Of a stretch of DNA of 14,979 bases, positions 5,864 through 13,416 are shown one piece after another. Both the position numbers and the translations under genes were made by a program. Origin of the DNA: an uncultured Collinsella sp. (GTDB lineage Bacteria > Actinomycetota > Coriobacteriia > Coriobacteriales > Coriobacteriaceae). The notes under the pieces are model-generated. The model was given only the letters and a program-made list of their open reading frames with translations, was not told where the DNA came from and searched no databases. Location of the stretch: positions 1 to 14,979 of the forward strand of contig UQMY01000043.1 in NCBI GenBank assembly GCA_900542325.1. The letters are read 5' to 3'. The number at the start of each line of letters is the position of its first letter. The first letter of the stretch is position 1.

Positions 5864-7204
5864 CTACACCTCGGGCGCCTTGGCTACGGTCTCGCTCTCT
5901 GCCGTGAGTGGCCGGTTGTCGATGCGGCGGCCCAAGCGATCGAGCTTCACGAGCAGCCATTCAATGGGATTCGGCCCCGAGCCTTCTTCGTCGGCAACCA
6001 AATCCATGACGGCGATCTTGGTGCCGTCCTGCTTGAGCGTAATGCTGCCCACCTTGTCGCCCACATGCACCGTGCCCGAAAGATCGTCGTAGCTAACCTT
6101 TTCGGTCACCTCGCCGGCAAGGGAAAACACGGTCGCTTGCGCCGTAGGATCGGCGAGTGTGGCGTCGATCGTCTTATCAGTCCAGTCGGTTTGACCAATG
6201 CGCGCCATAAGCGGGTTGCCGTTGGCGGTCTTTTCCTGCGTGTTGGCGATCGCGACCGTCACCTTGTGACCGTAGTACCAATTGGCAAGGGTTGCGGTAT
6301 CGGTAAAGCGCTGGTCGGTGGTGGTGGAGTTCAAAACGACGGTGTAGATCTCGTCGCCATCGCGGTTGTAGGCACCCGTAAAGCAATAGCCTGCATCGTC
6401 GGTAGTGCCGGTCTTGCCACCGATGTTGCCATCTTGGCCCAGCAAATAGTTATGCGTGTCCATGGAATGCGAATGGTCGGTGCCGTCGGCGCCCGTGACC
6501 TCGATCCAGGAATCCTCGCTCGCTACGACCTCGCGGATCGTGTCGTTTTTCATGGCCTCCTGCATCATCAGCGCTACGTCGTGTGCGGTTGAGTGCATAT
6601 CGCCAGCCCACTCATCAAAGTCCAGACCATGCGGGTTTTCAAAAAGCGTACCGGTGCAGCCGAGCTTCTTAGCGCGCTCGTTCATGGCCTTCACAAATGT
6701 GGCCTCGGCGTCTTTGGTCTTAGGGTCGATCTTCTTGCCCACATATTCGGCGAGCATGATGGCGGCGTCGTTGCCCGAGGGAATCATCAGGCCGCGCAGC
6801 GCCTGCTCCACGGTAAGCTCGTCGCCTTCGAGCAAGCCGGCGGTCGAATTACCCACGGTGGCTGCGGCGTTGCTCACCGTGACCTTCTCGTCTATCTTGC
6901 AATTCTCGACGGTTAGGATTGCGGTCATGACCTTGGTGATCGAGGCGATTTTGACCTGCTCATCGGCGCCGCGCCCATAGTAGACGGTGCCGTCTTTGCC
7001 CATGACGAGGGCATTGGTCGCATCGATATCGGGCAGGTTTTCGGCCGTAATGCCGCGCTCATCGGCGGTTTTGCCGCAGACATTGTCGGTCGTGAGCACT
7101 TGGGCGCCGGCGACGGTGGGCACGCCAGCGGTTAGGGCGATAGCGCAGACAAAGCCGGCAGCAAGCTGGGCTGAGCGCTTTGCAAAAGAGGTGAGGGACT
7201 TCAC
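5864..7204 (-). CDS. Serine D-alanyl-D-alanine carboxypeptidase (S11 family, PBP5-like)
   Basis: This secreted enzyme would remove the terminal D-Ala of peptidoglycan stem pentapeptides and so limit cross-linking. All three motifs are present when counted from the GTG at 7204: S88-I-T-K91 with the catalytic serine, S143-G-N145 and K264-T-G266. Residues 1-34 form a classical signal peptide: basic start, hydrophobic LAAGFVCAIALTAGV, then VAGA before the cut. A PBP5-type C-terminal domain follows. The tail segment IEWLLVKLDRLGRRI could be an amphipathic membrane anchor. The start is uncertain: ATG codons at 7273 and 7315 are in frame, but they have no ribosome site and would place extra residues before the signal peptide. 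A TATACT box at 7244-7249 also favours the short form. The gene is divergent from the VanRS-like pair, which suggests control by that pair. Confidence 0.92.
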   Translation of the reverse strand: MKSLTSFAKRSAQLAAGFVCAIALTAGVPTVAGAQVLTTDNVCGKTADERGITAENLPDIDATNALVMGKDGTVYYGRGADEQVKIASITKVMTAILTVENCKIDEKVTVSNAAATVGNSTAGLLEGDELTVEQALRGLMIPSGNDAAIMLAEYVGKKIDPKTKDAEATFVKAMNERAKKLGCTGTLFENPHGLDFDEWAGDMHSTAHDVALMMQEAMKNDTIREVVASEDSWIEVTGADGTDHSHSMDTHNYLLGQDGNIGGKTGTTDDAGYCFTGAYNRDGDEIYTVVLNSTTTDQRFTDTATLANWYYGHKVTVAIANTQEKTANGNPLMARIGQTDWTDKTIDATLADPTAQATVFSLAGEVTEKVSYDDLSGTVHVGDKVGSITLKQDGTKIAVMDLVADEEGSGPNPIEWLLVKLDRLGRRIDNRPLTAESETVAKAPEV

Positions 7205-7243
7205 AGATTTCGCTTTCGACGGGATGGTCTCTTCTGGAACTAG

Positions 7244-7249
7244 AGTATA
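7244..7249 (-). promoter_or_regulatory. Possible -10 box of the DD-carboxypeptidase gene
   Basis: TATACT on the minus strand lies about 40 bases before the GTG start at 7204 and differs from the consensus at one position. No good -35 is seen 17 bases upstream (TGATCG), so the promoter may need an activator. If it is real, the upstream in-frame ATG codons cannot be used by this transcript. Confidence 0.35.
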
Positions 7250-7320
7250 TCGTTTGCCGGCATCGGCGATCATCGCGTGCGTGCGTGGCCCACATCCGCG
7301 CCCGAACGGACACATTGGTG

Positions 7321-7336
7321 CTTAAGGTCGACTTAA
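7321..7336. promoter_or_regulatory. Candidate operator between the divergent wall-enzyme and VanRS-like genes
   Basis: TTAAG and CTTAA form a perfect inverted repeat around a 5-base centre (7322-7336). The same bases also read as a direct repeat, CTTAAG at 7321 and CTTAAT at 7332, 11 bp apart. OmpR-family regulators bind direct repeats of about this period. The site lies roughly 60 bp before the likely transcription start of the regulator gene. Confidence 0.4.
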
Positions 7337-7375
7337 TCGCCCGCGCTTGTTGTGTGTGGCACGCGCCGCCTCGGG

Positions 7376-7381
7376 CATAAT
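7376..7381 (+). promoter_or_regulatory. Possible -10 box of the VanR-like gene
   Basis: CATAAT lies 10 bases before the ribosome site of the response regulator and differs from TATAAT at one position. The -35 region (TGTGTG at 17-bp spacing) is poor, consistent with activation by a bound regulator. Confidence 0.4.
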
Positions 7382-7401
7382 GGAGCGCGAGAGGAGCACG
7401 C

Positions 7402-8097
7402 ATGAACGAGCGCATTTTGGTAGTTGATGACGAGAAAGCCATCGCCGACCTGGTTGGTATCTACCTTACAAAAGAGGGCTTTGATGTCCAGATTGCCTAC
7501 AGCGGGGCCGATGCGGCCAAGGCGATTCTGGAGCAGGAGTTTGATCTGGCGCTGCTGGATGTCATGCTGCCTGATATCGACGGCTTTGAGCTGTTGCGTA
7601 CGATCCGTTCCAGCCATACCTATCCCGTGATCATGCTGACGGCACGCGATGCCCAGCAGGATAAGATCGAGGGGCTCTCGCTTGGCGCAGACGATTATGT
7701 GGTCAAGCCGTTCCGTCCGCTGGAGCTCATTGCACGCGTTCATGCTCAGCTTCGTCGTTATACCAGCTACGGCAGCCGCGCACAGGCGGCCGAGTCGCCG
7801 ATCATCCAGCTCGACGGCCTCGAGATCAACCGTGACGCTCGCTCCGTGACGGTGGACGGTGCGCCGGTGCGCCTCACGCCCATCGAGTATTCCATCTTGC
7901 TGTATCTGGCCGAGCATCGCGGCAGCGTAGTGCCCGTGGAGGACCTGTTCCGCGCGGTGTGGAACGAGGACTTTATGCCCGGCTCCAACAATACGGTGAT
8001 GGTGCATATTCGCCACCTGCGCGAAAAGATTGGCGACGACGCCCAAAAACCGCGCTTTATCAAAAACGTCTGGGGCGTCGGCTACATCATCGAATAA
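7402..8097 (+). CDS. VanR-like OmpR-family response regulator (231 aa)
   Basis: A transcription factor that is phosphorylated by the sensor kinase encoded next to it. The receiver domain (residues 1-115) shows D9-D10, phospho-acceptor D53, T80 and K102, followed by the KPFRPLELIARV segment that is characteristic of VanR. A winged-helix DNA-binding domain covers residues 130-231 and ends in VWGVGYIIE. The start ATG follows GAGGAG with 5 bases between. The kinase gene begins 26 bases after the stop, so the two form an operon. The likely targets are the operon itself and the divergent DD-carboxypeptidase gene. The VanR resemblance comes from remembered family sequences. No vanH, vanA or vanX gene is present, so this is not evidence for vancomycin resistance. 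Confidence 0.93.
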   Translation: MNERILVVDDEKAIADLVGIYLTKEGFDVQIAYSGADAAKAILEQEFDLALLDVMLPDIDGFELLRTIRSSHTYPVIMLTARDAQQDKIEGLSLGADDYVVKPFRPLELIARVHAQLRRYTSYGSRAQAAESPIIQLDGLEINRDARSVTVDGAPVRLTPIEYSILLYLAEHRGSVVPVEDLFRAVWNEDFMPGSNNTVMVHIRHLREKIGDDAQKPRFIKNVWGVGYIIE

Positions 8098-8123
8098 CGC
8101 TTTTCGCTTGTGAGGATCTTGAT

Positions 8124-9362
8124 ATGACAAAAGACGATAGACAGGCGTTCGAGGTGCCCGATCGACTCTTTGAATACGTGAGGGCGGTCGTCGATAATCG
8201 CGCGCTTGCGACGGTGCTGCTCTTTTTGCTGAGTCTGCTGCTCATCGGCATTGACAATATCGTTGGCATCCTGGCAGTTCTACTCATTGGCTTTTTGCTG
8301 ATTGATCGATTCGAAATCGTTCGCCGCTGTGTGGTGATCGGCGGCGCCGCGTGGACAATTACGTTGGCGATCGGGTCCATGGCGCTTGGCGGTATTGGCG
8401 AGCCCGTATTCTTTGACGCCGGCTTTGTGTTCAACATGCTTGGCTTTGTCCTGGCGCTTGCCGTGTGCGTCTTGTTCTTTTGCGGCCGAGCGCTGTATTA
8501 CCAAGGCTACGAGCAAGGGGAACAGCATGCCGATCGCGTGCTTGCGGCCCGTATCCAGGACCGCCTGATCGATCATTCTGACGCCTGGGACAACATCGAC
8601 GGAGACTTCCTGGAGGTCGAGGGTGCGCTCAACCGCGCGCGCGATCGCGAGCGTAAGGTGCAGCAAGCCCTACGCGACGAGTCGCATCGCAAGGACGACT
8701 TGGTCACATACTTGGCGCATGACTTGCGCACGCCGCTTGCCAGCGTGGTGGGCTACCTCTCGCTGTTGCAGGAGGCGCCCGACCTGCCGGTTGAGCAGCG
8801 CGCGCACTTTACGGGCGTGGCGCTCGACAAGGCGCACCGACTCGACGCGCTTATTGAGGAGTTCTTTGATATCACGCGCTTTAACTTCCACGATATTGTG
8901 CTCACGCGCGGCTACGTCGACCTGGGATTGCTGCTGGCACAGGTGGCCGATGAGTTCTATCCCATTCTCAACGAGCAGCACAAAGATGTCCAAGTTGATG
9001 TGCGTGAGGACCTGACGGTGCTCGTGGATGGCGATAAGATGGCCCGCGTGTTTAACAACATCATGAAAAACGCCGTCGCCTATAGCTATGAGGGCTCGAC
9101 TATCACGATTGAGGCCAGGCGCCAAGACGATGGCGGCGTGCGCGTGCGCTTTATCAATCAGGGCGATCCTATCCCTGCGGCTAAGCTCAAGGTGATCTTT
9201 GAGAAGTTCTATCGCCTGGATGCGGCGCGTGCGACCAATCGCGGTGGTGCCGGTTTGGGCCTTGCTATTGCCAAGGAGATCATCGCGGCACACGGCGGTA
9301 CCGTTGCATGTGAATCGACGCCCGAACACACGATATTCACCATCGAGCTGCCCGCCGCATAG
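8124..9362 (+). CDS. VanS-like membrane sensor histidine kinase (412 aa)
   Basis: Partner kinase of the VanR-like regulator. The start is the ATG at 8124, 8 bases after GAGG; an in-frame upstream ATG lies inside the regulator gene and is rejected. The first 125 residues hold about four hydrophobic segments (near 28-45, 46-61, 70-90 and 100-120) joined by short loops, with no large external domain. Residues 185-260 are the dimerisation domain with H199 in TYLAHDLRTPLASVVGY. The ATPase domain has FNNIMKNA (N box), a degenerate G1 segment NQGDPIP as in VanS, IFEKFYRLD (F box) and GGAGLGLAIAKE (G2 box). VanS itself has two membrane helices around an external loop. Here the arrangement suggests intramembrane sensing, for example of wall precursors or wall-active agents. 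Confidence 0.92.
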   Translation: MTKDDRQAFEVPDRLFEYVRAVVDNRALATVLLFLLSLLLIGIDNIVGILAVLLIGFLLIDRFEIVRRCVVIGGAAWTITLAIGSMALGGIGEPVFFDAGFVFNMLGFVLALAVCVLFFCGRALYYQGYEQGEQHADRVLAARIQDRLIDHSDAWDNIDGDFLEVEGALNRARDRERKVQQALRDESHRKDDLVTYLAHDLRTPLASVVGYLSLLQEAPDLPVEQRAHFTGVALDKAHRLDALIEEFFDITRFNFHDIVLTRGYVDLGLLLAQVADEFYPILNEQHKDVQVDVREDLTVLVDGDKMARVFNNIMKNAVAYSYEGSTITIEARRQDDGGVRVRFINQGDPIPAAKLKVIFEKFYRLDAARATNRGGAGLGLAIAKEIIAAHGGTVACESTPEHTIFTIELPAA

Positions 9363-9383
9363 CTAGCGTGCCCTTACAAACAC

Positions 9384-9410
9384 TTGACAATGTGCTCACG
9401 TGCGTATGAG
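9384..9410 (+). promoter_or_regulatory. Possible promoter upstream of pstB
   Basis: A perfect -35 box TTGACA lies at 9384-9389. The best -10 candidate is TATGAG at 9405-9410, at a short 15-bp spacing. TTACAA begins 10 bases before TTGACA, a spacing that could suit a PhoB/PhoP-type direct repeat. No terminator separates this from the kinase gene upstream, so readthrough is possible. Confidence 0.35.
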
Positions 9411-9423
9411 CCGCGATTCCTAC

Positions 9424-9451
9424 TATCGATACTGCTGAATTGATATCGATA
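9424..9451. repeat. Two TATCGATA palindromes 20 bp apart at the pstB start
   Basis: The 8-bp perfect palindrome TATCGATA occurs at 9424-9431 and 9444-9451. The second extends to ATATCGATAT and abuts the ribosome site GGAGG at 9453. Exactly two helical turns separate them, placing both on the same DNA face. A repressor bound here could block transcription or ribosome access. Confidence 0.6.
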
Positions 9452-9465
9452 TGGAGGTGTGCGGT

Positions 9466-10341
9466 ATGACGGCTGCTGCGGCTGTGGAGCCCACGGAGCT
9501 TGAAGAACTCATGGAAGCGCAGGCCGAGGCCGCGCATGAGCGCGAGGTTGGGGATGCGACTCGCCCCACGGCAGAGGATCTTGCCGCCTCGCCGACGCGC
9601 ATCGATGTCGAGGGCCTCGACCTGTTCTATGGCGACCACCATGCGCTCAAGGACGTGAATATCAAGATCCGCGACAAGCAGATCACCTCGTTCATCGGGC
9701 CTTCGGGCTGCGGAAAGTCCACGTTGCTGCGCTGCTTTAACCGCATGAACGACGGCATCAAGGATTGCCGCATCGAGGGCAAGATCGCGCTCGATGGTCA
9801 AGATATCCTGGGCGATTACGACATCTGCCGTTTGCGCCAGCGCGTGGGCATGGTGTTCCAGCGCCCCAACCCGTTTCCCATGAGCATCTACGACAACGTC
9901 GCCTACGGTCCGCGCGGTATGGGTGTGCGCGACCGCGTCATGCTCGATGAGCTGGTCGAGGACTCCCTTCGTCGCGCTGCGCTATGGGATGAGGTCAAGG
10001 ACAAGCTCATGGAGTCGGGCCTGGGTCTTTCGGGTGGACAGCAGCAGCGCCTGTGCATCGCCCGCGCACTTGCCGTGCAGCCCGACATTCTGCTGATGGA
10101 CGAGCCGACCTCGGCACTCGACCCTGTGTCGACGTTGGTGGTGGAGCAGCTGGCCTGCGAGCTCAAGGAGACCTGCACGCTGGTGGTCGTGACGCACAAC
10201 ATGCAGCAGGCCGCGCGTATTTCCGATTCGGTTGCGTTCTTTTTGCTGGGTGAGCTGGTGGAGCACGCGCCCACCGCGCAACTCTTCAAGAATCCGTCCG
10301 ATCCGCGCACCGCGGATTATTTGACGGGGCGTTTTGGCTGA
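9466..10341 (+). CDS. pstB: Phosphate ABC transporter ATP-binding protein PstB (291 aa)
   Basis: Cytoplasmic ATPase that drives phosphate import through the PstCA channel with the binding protein PstS. Motifs are Walker A GPSGCGKST (residues 78-86), Q-loop Q132 in VFQRPNPFPMSIYDNV, signature LSGGQQQR (188-195), Walker B ILLMDEP (208-214) and H-loop H244. The NPFP segment and the PTSALDPVST stretch are typical of PstB. The ATG at 9466 lies 8 bases after GGAGG; an in-frame ATG at 9451 overlaps that ribosome site and is unlikely. PstB of E. coli is about 257 residues. Here an acidic, alanine- and glutamate-rich extension of about 35-40 residues precedes the core. pstS, pstC, pstA and phoU are not next to it. 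Two-component genes of PhoBR type follow 64 bases downstream, which fits phosphate control. Confidence 0.95.
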   Translation: MTAAAAVEPTELEELMEAQAEAAHEREVGDATRPTAEDLAASPTRIDVEGLDLFYGDHHALKDVNIKIRDKQITSFIGPSGCGKSTLLRCFNRMNDGIKDCRIEGKIALDGQDILGDYDICRLRQRVGMVFQRPNPFPMSIYDNVAYGPRGMGVRDRVMLDELVEDSLRRAALWDEVKDKLMESGLGLSGGQQQRLCIARALAVQPDILLMDEPTSALDPVSTLVVEQLACELKETCTLVVVTHNMQQAARISDSVAFFLLGELVEHAPTAQLFKNPSDPRTADYLTGRFG

Positions 10342-10405
10342 CGCTGTCTTTTGCAGGTGCCTTTAGGGTTAAGATGCGGTCATATCGGCCGCAAAGGGGT
10401 TCAAC

Positions 10406-11134
10406 ATGATCTATTACGTCGAGGACGATGACAACATCAGGGATTTGACAGTCTACGCGCTGCGCAAGCAGGGAATCGAGGCCGAGGGCTTTTCGTGCGA
10501 TGGCGAGTTTAAAGCTGCCGTGGCGCGACGGGTGCCCGATGCTGTGCTGCTCGATATCATGCTGCCCGACACCGATGGCTTGGCGATTATGTGTCGCCTG
10601 CGTGCCGATCGCCTGACGGCGACGGTGCCCATCATGATGCTTACCGCCAAGGACACCGAACTCGACAAGGTGATGGCGCTCGATGGCGGTGCCGACGATT
10701 ACCTGACTAAGCCGTTTTCGCTCATGGAGCTTGCGAGCCGCTGCCGCGCACTGCTGCGTCGCGGCGGCATGGTCAAGCAGGCGAGCGATGTGCTCAGCGT
10801 GGGCGACATCGTGCTCTCGCCCAGCCATCGCGAGGTGACCGTTGCCGGCGAGCCGCTTAAGCTCACCCTGCGCGAGTTCGACCTGCTCGAGTACCTCATG
10901 CGCAAGCCCGGCGTGGTCTTTACCCGCGAGTCGTTGCTGCAGAGCGTGTGGGGCTGGGACTTCGACGGCGGTTCGCGCACCGTTGACGTGCACGTGCAGA
11001 CGCTTCGCCAAAAACTGGGCGAGCATGCCAGCGCCATCGAGACCGTGCGCGGCGTGGGTTATCGCCTGGCCGAGCCTTCTGCCGGTGATGGTGCCGAAGG
11101 CGACGACACCGCGGCCACCGCATCGGAGGAGTAA
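10406..11134 (+). CDS. PhoB-like OmpR-family response regulator (242 aa)
   Basis: Receiver domain with the acidic cluster E6-D7-D8, phospho-acceptor D50, T80 and K102 in YLTKPF, then a winged-helix domain (about residues 125-225) ending in VRGVGYRL. The last 20 residues are a polar acidic tail rich in D, A and E. The ATG follows AAGGGG by 6 bases. The stop is 3 bases before the kinase start, and the kinase ribosome site lies in the last codons, so the two are translationally coupled. The position after pstB and the partner type make control of phosphate genes the best guess. It could equally answer another envelope signal, since OmpR-family regulators are hard to tell apart by sequence. Its first strand is MIYYVEDDD, lacking the usual extra N-terminal residues, but the frame is otherwise complete. 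Confidence 0.9.
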   Translation: MIYYVEDDDNIRDLTVYALRKQGIEAEGFSCDGEFKAAVARRVPDAVLLDIMLPDTDGLAIMCRLRADRLTATVPIMMLTAKDTELDKVMALDGGADDYLTKPFSLMELASRCRALLRRGGMVKQASDVLSVGDIVLSPSHREVTVAGEPLKLTLREFDLLEYLMRKPGVVFTRESLLQSVWGWDFDGGSRTVDVHVQTLRQKLGEHASAIETVRGVGYRLAEPSAGDGAEGDDTAATASEE

Positions 11135-11137
11135 CCC

Positions 11138-12562
11138 GTGGTCTTCGCCCCCCAGGGAAAACATACGCTGTCGCACCGCGTTTTTGTGACGATCTTTGTC
11201 TGCGCCATGGCGGTTATCGTGGCGTTTACGGTGCTGGGTGCGTTCTTTGTGCAAAACACTTTGGCGGATGCCACGAGTGCCAATCTGGCGCAGGAAACTG
11301 AGCTCATTGCTGCCGCCCTCGACGAGCAGCAGGAGCCCATTCCGTTCTTGCGAAGCCTCGATCGCGAGGATCTTCGTATCACGCTGATCAATAAGGACGG
11401 ATCTGTTGCCTACGACAACGAGGCGTCGCCTTCCACACTGCCCAACCATGGCGATCGCCCCGAGGTCATCGAGGCCTTTGAGAGTGGTTCGGGTTCCGCG
11501 GAGCGCGCAAGCTCTACACTCGACGAGATTATGCTGTATCGCGCCGTCACCCTTGATAACGGCCAGGTCGTTCGCTTGGCGCAGGCCCAGCCTGGCGTTG
11601 CGGCGATTTTGCTGTCGATGCTGGCGCCGATGCTGCTTATCGCAGCAGCGGGTGCAGTACTCTCGTTTTTTATGGCGCGCCGTGAGTCCCGTGCCATCAT
11701 CGCGCCGTTGCAAGAGGTGGATTTGGATCACCCACGCCGTAGCTATGAGCACGCCTATGCCGAGATGGTCCCCATGCTTGAGCGTATCGAGTCGCAGCGC
11801 CAGGAACTCAAGCGCCAAATGGCGGTGCTAGCGGACAACGACCGTATGCGCCGCGAGTTCACGGCGAATATCACCCATGAGCTCAAGACGCCGCTTACGG
11901 CGATTTCGGGCTATGCCGAGCTCATCGCAAATGGCATGGTCGAGGGCGAGGACGACCTGCGCAACTTTGGCGGTCGCATCTATCGTGAGGCGGGCCGCTT
12001 GGCAGCGCTTGTCAACGACATCCTTACGCTGTCTAACTTGGACGAGGCCGAACGTGCAACTGAAGGCGAGGCAGTGCCCATTGGGTCCACGGAGCCTATT
12101 GAGCTCTCGCGTGCGATCTACGCGGTTGAACAGCGTCTTGAACAGGTTGCCCGTCAGGCGAATGTGACGATAAGTCATGAGACCAAGCCCGTGGTCATCG
12201 AAGGCGTGTCGCGCTTGGTCGACGAGCTCATCTATAATCTGGCAAGCAACGCCATCCGCTACAATCGGCCCGGAGGTACGGTTACGCTGCAGTGCGGCAC
12301 CAACGACGAAGGCCATCCGTTCCTCGCTGTCGCCGACACGGGAATCGGTATCGCGCCTGAAGAACAGGGCAAGGTATTTGAGCGGTTCTATCGCGTGGAC
12401 AAGAGTAGGTCCAAGGCACGCGGCGGAACCGGCCTGGGGCTTGCCATTGTCAAGCATGCGGCCCTGTATCATCACGCCACGCTTGATCTGTCGAGCGAGT
12501 TGGGCGTGGGAACCACCATTACGGTGACGTTTCCCATACAGCAGGACGAGCCATTCGCATAG
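11138..12562 (+). CDS. PhoR-like membrane sensor histidine kinase (474 aa)
   Basis: Starts at GTG, 7 bases after GGAGGA inside the preceding gene. The first membrane helix is at about residues 14-38. An external sensor domain of about 115 residues follows, and the second helix is at 153-179. A linker then leads to the dimerisation domain with H247 in FTANITHELKTPLTAISGY. The ATPase domain shows LIYNLASNAIRY (N box), ADTGIGI (G1), VFERFYRVDKSRS (F box) and GGTGLGLAIVK (G2). This is the classical PhoR/ResE/WalK-type layout; the H box is the PhoR type. It would phosphorylate the adjacent regulator. A terminator 25 bases after the stop closes the group. Phosphate sensing is inferred only from pstB upstream; the ligand of the external domain cannot be read. 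Confidence 0.92.
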   Translation: MVFAPQGKHTLSHRVFVTIFVCAMAVIVAFTVLGAFFVQNTLADATSANLAQETELIAAALDEQQEPIPFLRSLDREDLRITLINKDGSVAYDNEASPSTLPNHGDRPEVIEAFESGSGSAERASSTLDEIMLYRAVTLDNGQVVRLAQAQPGVAAILLSMLAPMLLIAAAGAVLSFFMARRESRAIIAPLQEVDLDHPRRSYEHAYAEMVPMLERIESQRQELKRQMAVLADNDRMRREFTANITHELKTPLTAISGYAELIANGMVEGEDDLRNFGGRIYREAGRLAALVNDILTLSNLDEAERATEGEAVPIGSTEPIELSRAIYAVEQRLEQVARQANVTISHETKPVVIEGVSRLVDELIYNLASNAIRYNRPGGTVTLQCGTNDEGHPFLAVADTGIGIAPEEQGKVFERFYRVDKSRSKARGGTGLGLAIVKHAALYHHATLDLSSELGVGTTITVTFPIQQDEPFA

Positions 12563-12587
12563 CGATACAGCATAGATATTGATGTAG

Positions 12588-12620
12588 ACGCCGCATTTGA
12601 CTTTCGGGTGCGGCGTTGTT
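12588..12620 (+). terminator. Terminator after the PhoR-like gene
   Basis: ACGCCGCAT (12588-12596) pairs with GTGCGGCGT (12608-12616), nine pairs including one T-G, around an 11-base loop. The tail is TTGTTGTG, a broken T run, so efficiency may be moderate. Confidence 0.65.
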
Positions 12621-12757
12621 GTGCAATTTTACGATTGCTTCCGACATTTTTACAGGAGAGCCTGTTTCTTATGTATAGAGTTTGGTCTCGGTAAAAAGAT
12701 GCGATAACATACGGACAGTTATGTCAATCCGAACTGGGGAAATGAAAGGCAAGCTGC
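12621..12757 (+). promoter_or_regulatory. Leader and candidate promoter of the polysaccharide operon
   Basis: TTGGTC at 12682-12687 and TAACAT at 12705-12710 are 17 bases apart and form a weak sigma-70-type promoter. Two small hairpins lie before it: GCAAT/ATTGC at 12623-12638 and ACAGG/CCTGT at 12652-12665, the latter followed by TTCTT. The ribosome site AAAGG lies 8 bases before the ATG at 12758. Confidence 0.4.
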
Positions 12758-13414
12758 ATGACCCTTCTCGAACTGTTCCAGCTGCTGAAGAAGCACCTCA
12801 AGCTGGTCATCACCCTTCCGGTGGTCTGCGCGATCGCCATGGGCATCGTGTCCTTCGTTGCGATGGACAACACCTATACCGCGACGACGAGCATGTACAT
12901 TCTCGCCAAGACCGACGATAGCGGTCAGATGAGCTACAACGATCTCTCGGCGAGCCAGATGCTTTCCAATGATATCGCCACGCTGCTGGATAGCGATAGC
13001 GTTAAGAGCGGCGCCGCCAAAGAACTGGGCCTCACCGATCTGGATGACTACAAGGTGTCTGTTTCCTCCGAGACCACCACGCGTGTCATTACGCTTTCGG
13101 TTACCGGCACCGATGCCAAGGAGACGGCTGAGGTCGCAAAGGCCATTGCCAGCTCGGTGAGTACGGTCGCTCAGAACGTCGGCGCTGCCCAGAGCATCAA
13201 CGTTATCGACGAGGCTAAGACCCCCGAAGCCCCCAGCGGCCCCAAGCGCACGCTGTATATTGCCGTCGCGTTCCTCGCCGGTATCTTTATCGCAGTTGCC
13301 TATGTCGTTTTGGCAGACATGCTCAATACCCGCATCCGCGGTGCCGAAGAGGCAGAAGAGCTCCTGGGTATTCCCGTTGTTGGCCGAATTCCGGCTATGA
13401 AAGGTGGTAAATAG
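12758..13414 (+). CDS. Wzz/CpsC-type polysaccharide co-polymerase and kinase activator (218 aa)
   Basis: Inner-membrane protein that sets polysaccharide chain length and activates the cognate tyrosine kinase. The protein is short, as in the Gram-positive split type (CpsC, CapA, YveK), where the kinase is a separate protein. Membrane helix 1 is at residues 16-36. An external domain follows with the family pattern YTATTSMYIL, then a proline-rich stretch near 155-163. Membrane helix 2 is at 166-187. The cytoplasmic tail RIRGAEEAEELLGIPVVGRIP is the conserved segment that contacts the kinase. The kinase gene begins 2 bases after the stop, with its ribosome site inside this gene, so the genes are coupled. 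Confidence 0.93.
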   Translation: MTLLELFQLLKKHLKLVITLPVVCAIAMGIVSFVAMDNTYTATTSMYILAKTDDSGQMSYNDLSASQMLSNDIATLLDSDSVKSGAAKELGLTDLDDYKVSVSSETTTRVITLSVTGTDAKETAEVAKAIASSVSTVAQNVGAAQSINVIDEAKTPEAPSGPKRTLYIAVAFLAGIFIAVAYVVLADMLNTRIRGAEEAEELLGIPVVGRIPAMKGGK

Positions 13415-13416
13415 GC

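Noticed and set aside
7205..7315. N-terminal extension of the DD-carboxypeptidase from ATG at 7315 or 7273
   Set aside because: No ribosome site at either ATG; the extension would precede a normal signal peptide and would overlap a TATACT box. Not excluded, only less likely.
7402..9362. Vancomycin resistance cluster
   Set aside because: Only VanR/VanS-like regulators are present; no vanH, van ligase or vanX gene is in the window.
10286..11818. Long open frame (510 codons) on the minus strand opposite the PhoBR-like genes
   Set aside because: It is antisense to two clear two-component genes, starts without a ribosome site and has no recognisable domain; long antisense frames are common in GC-rich coding DNA.
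12682..12921. 79-codon frame overlapping the start of the CpsC-like gene
   Set aside because: It overlaps the candidate promoter and the well-supported Wzz-type gene in another frame and has no family features.
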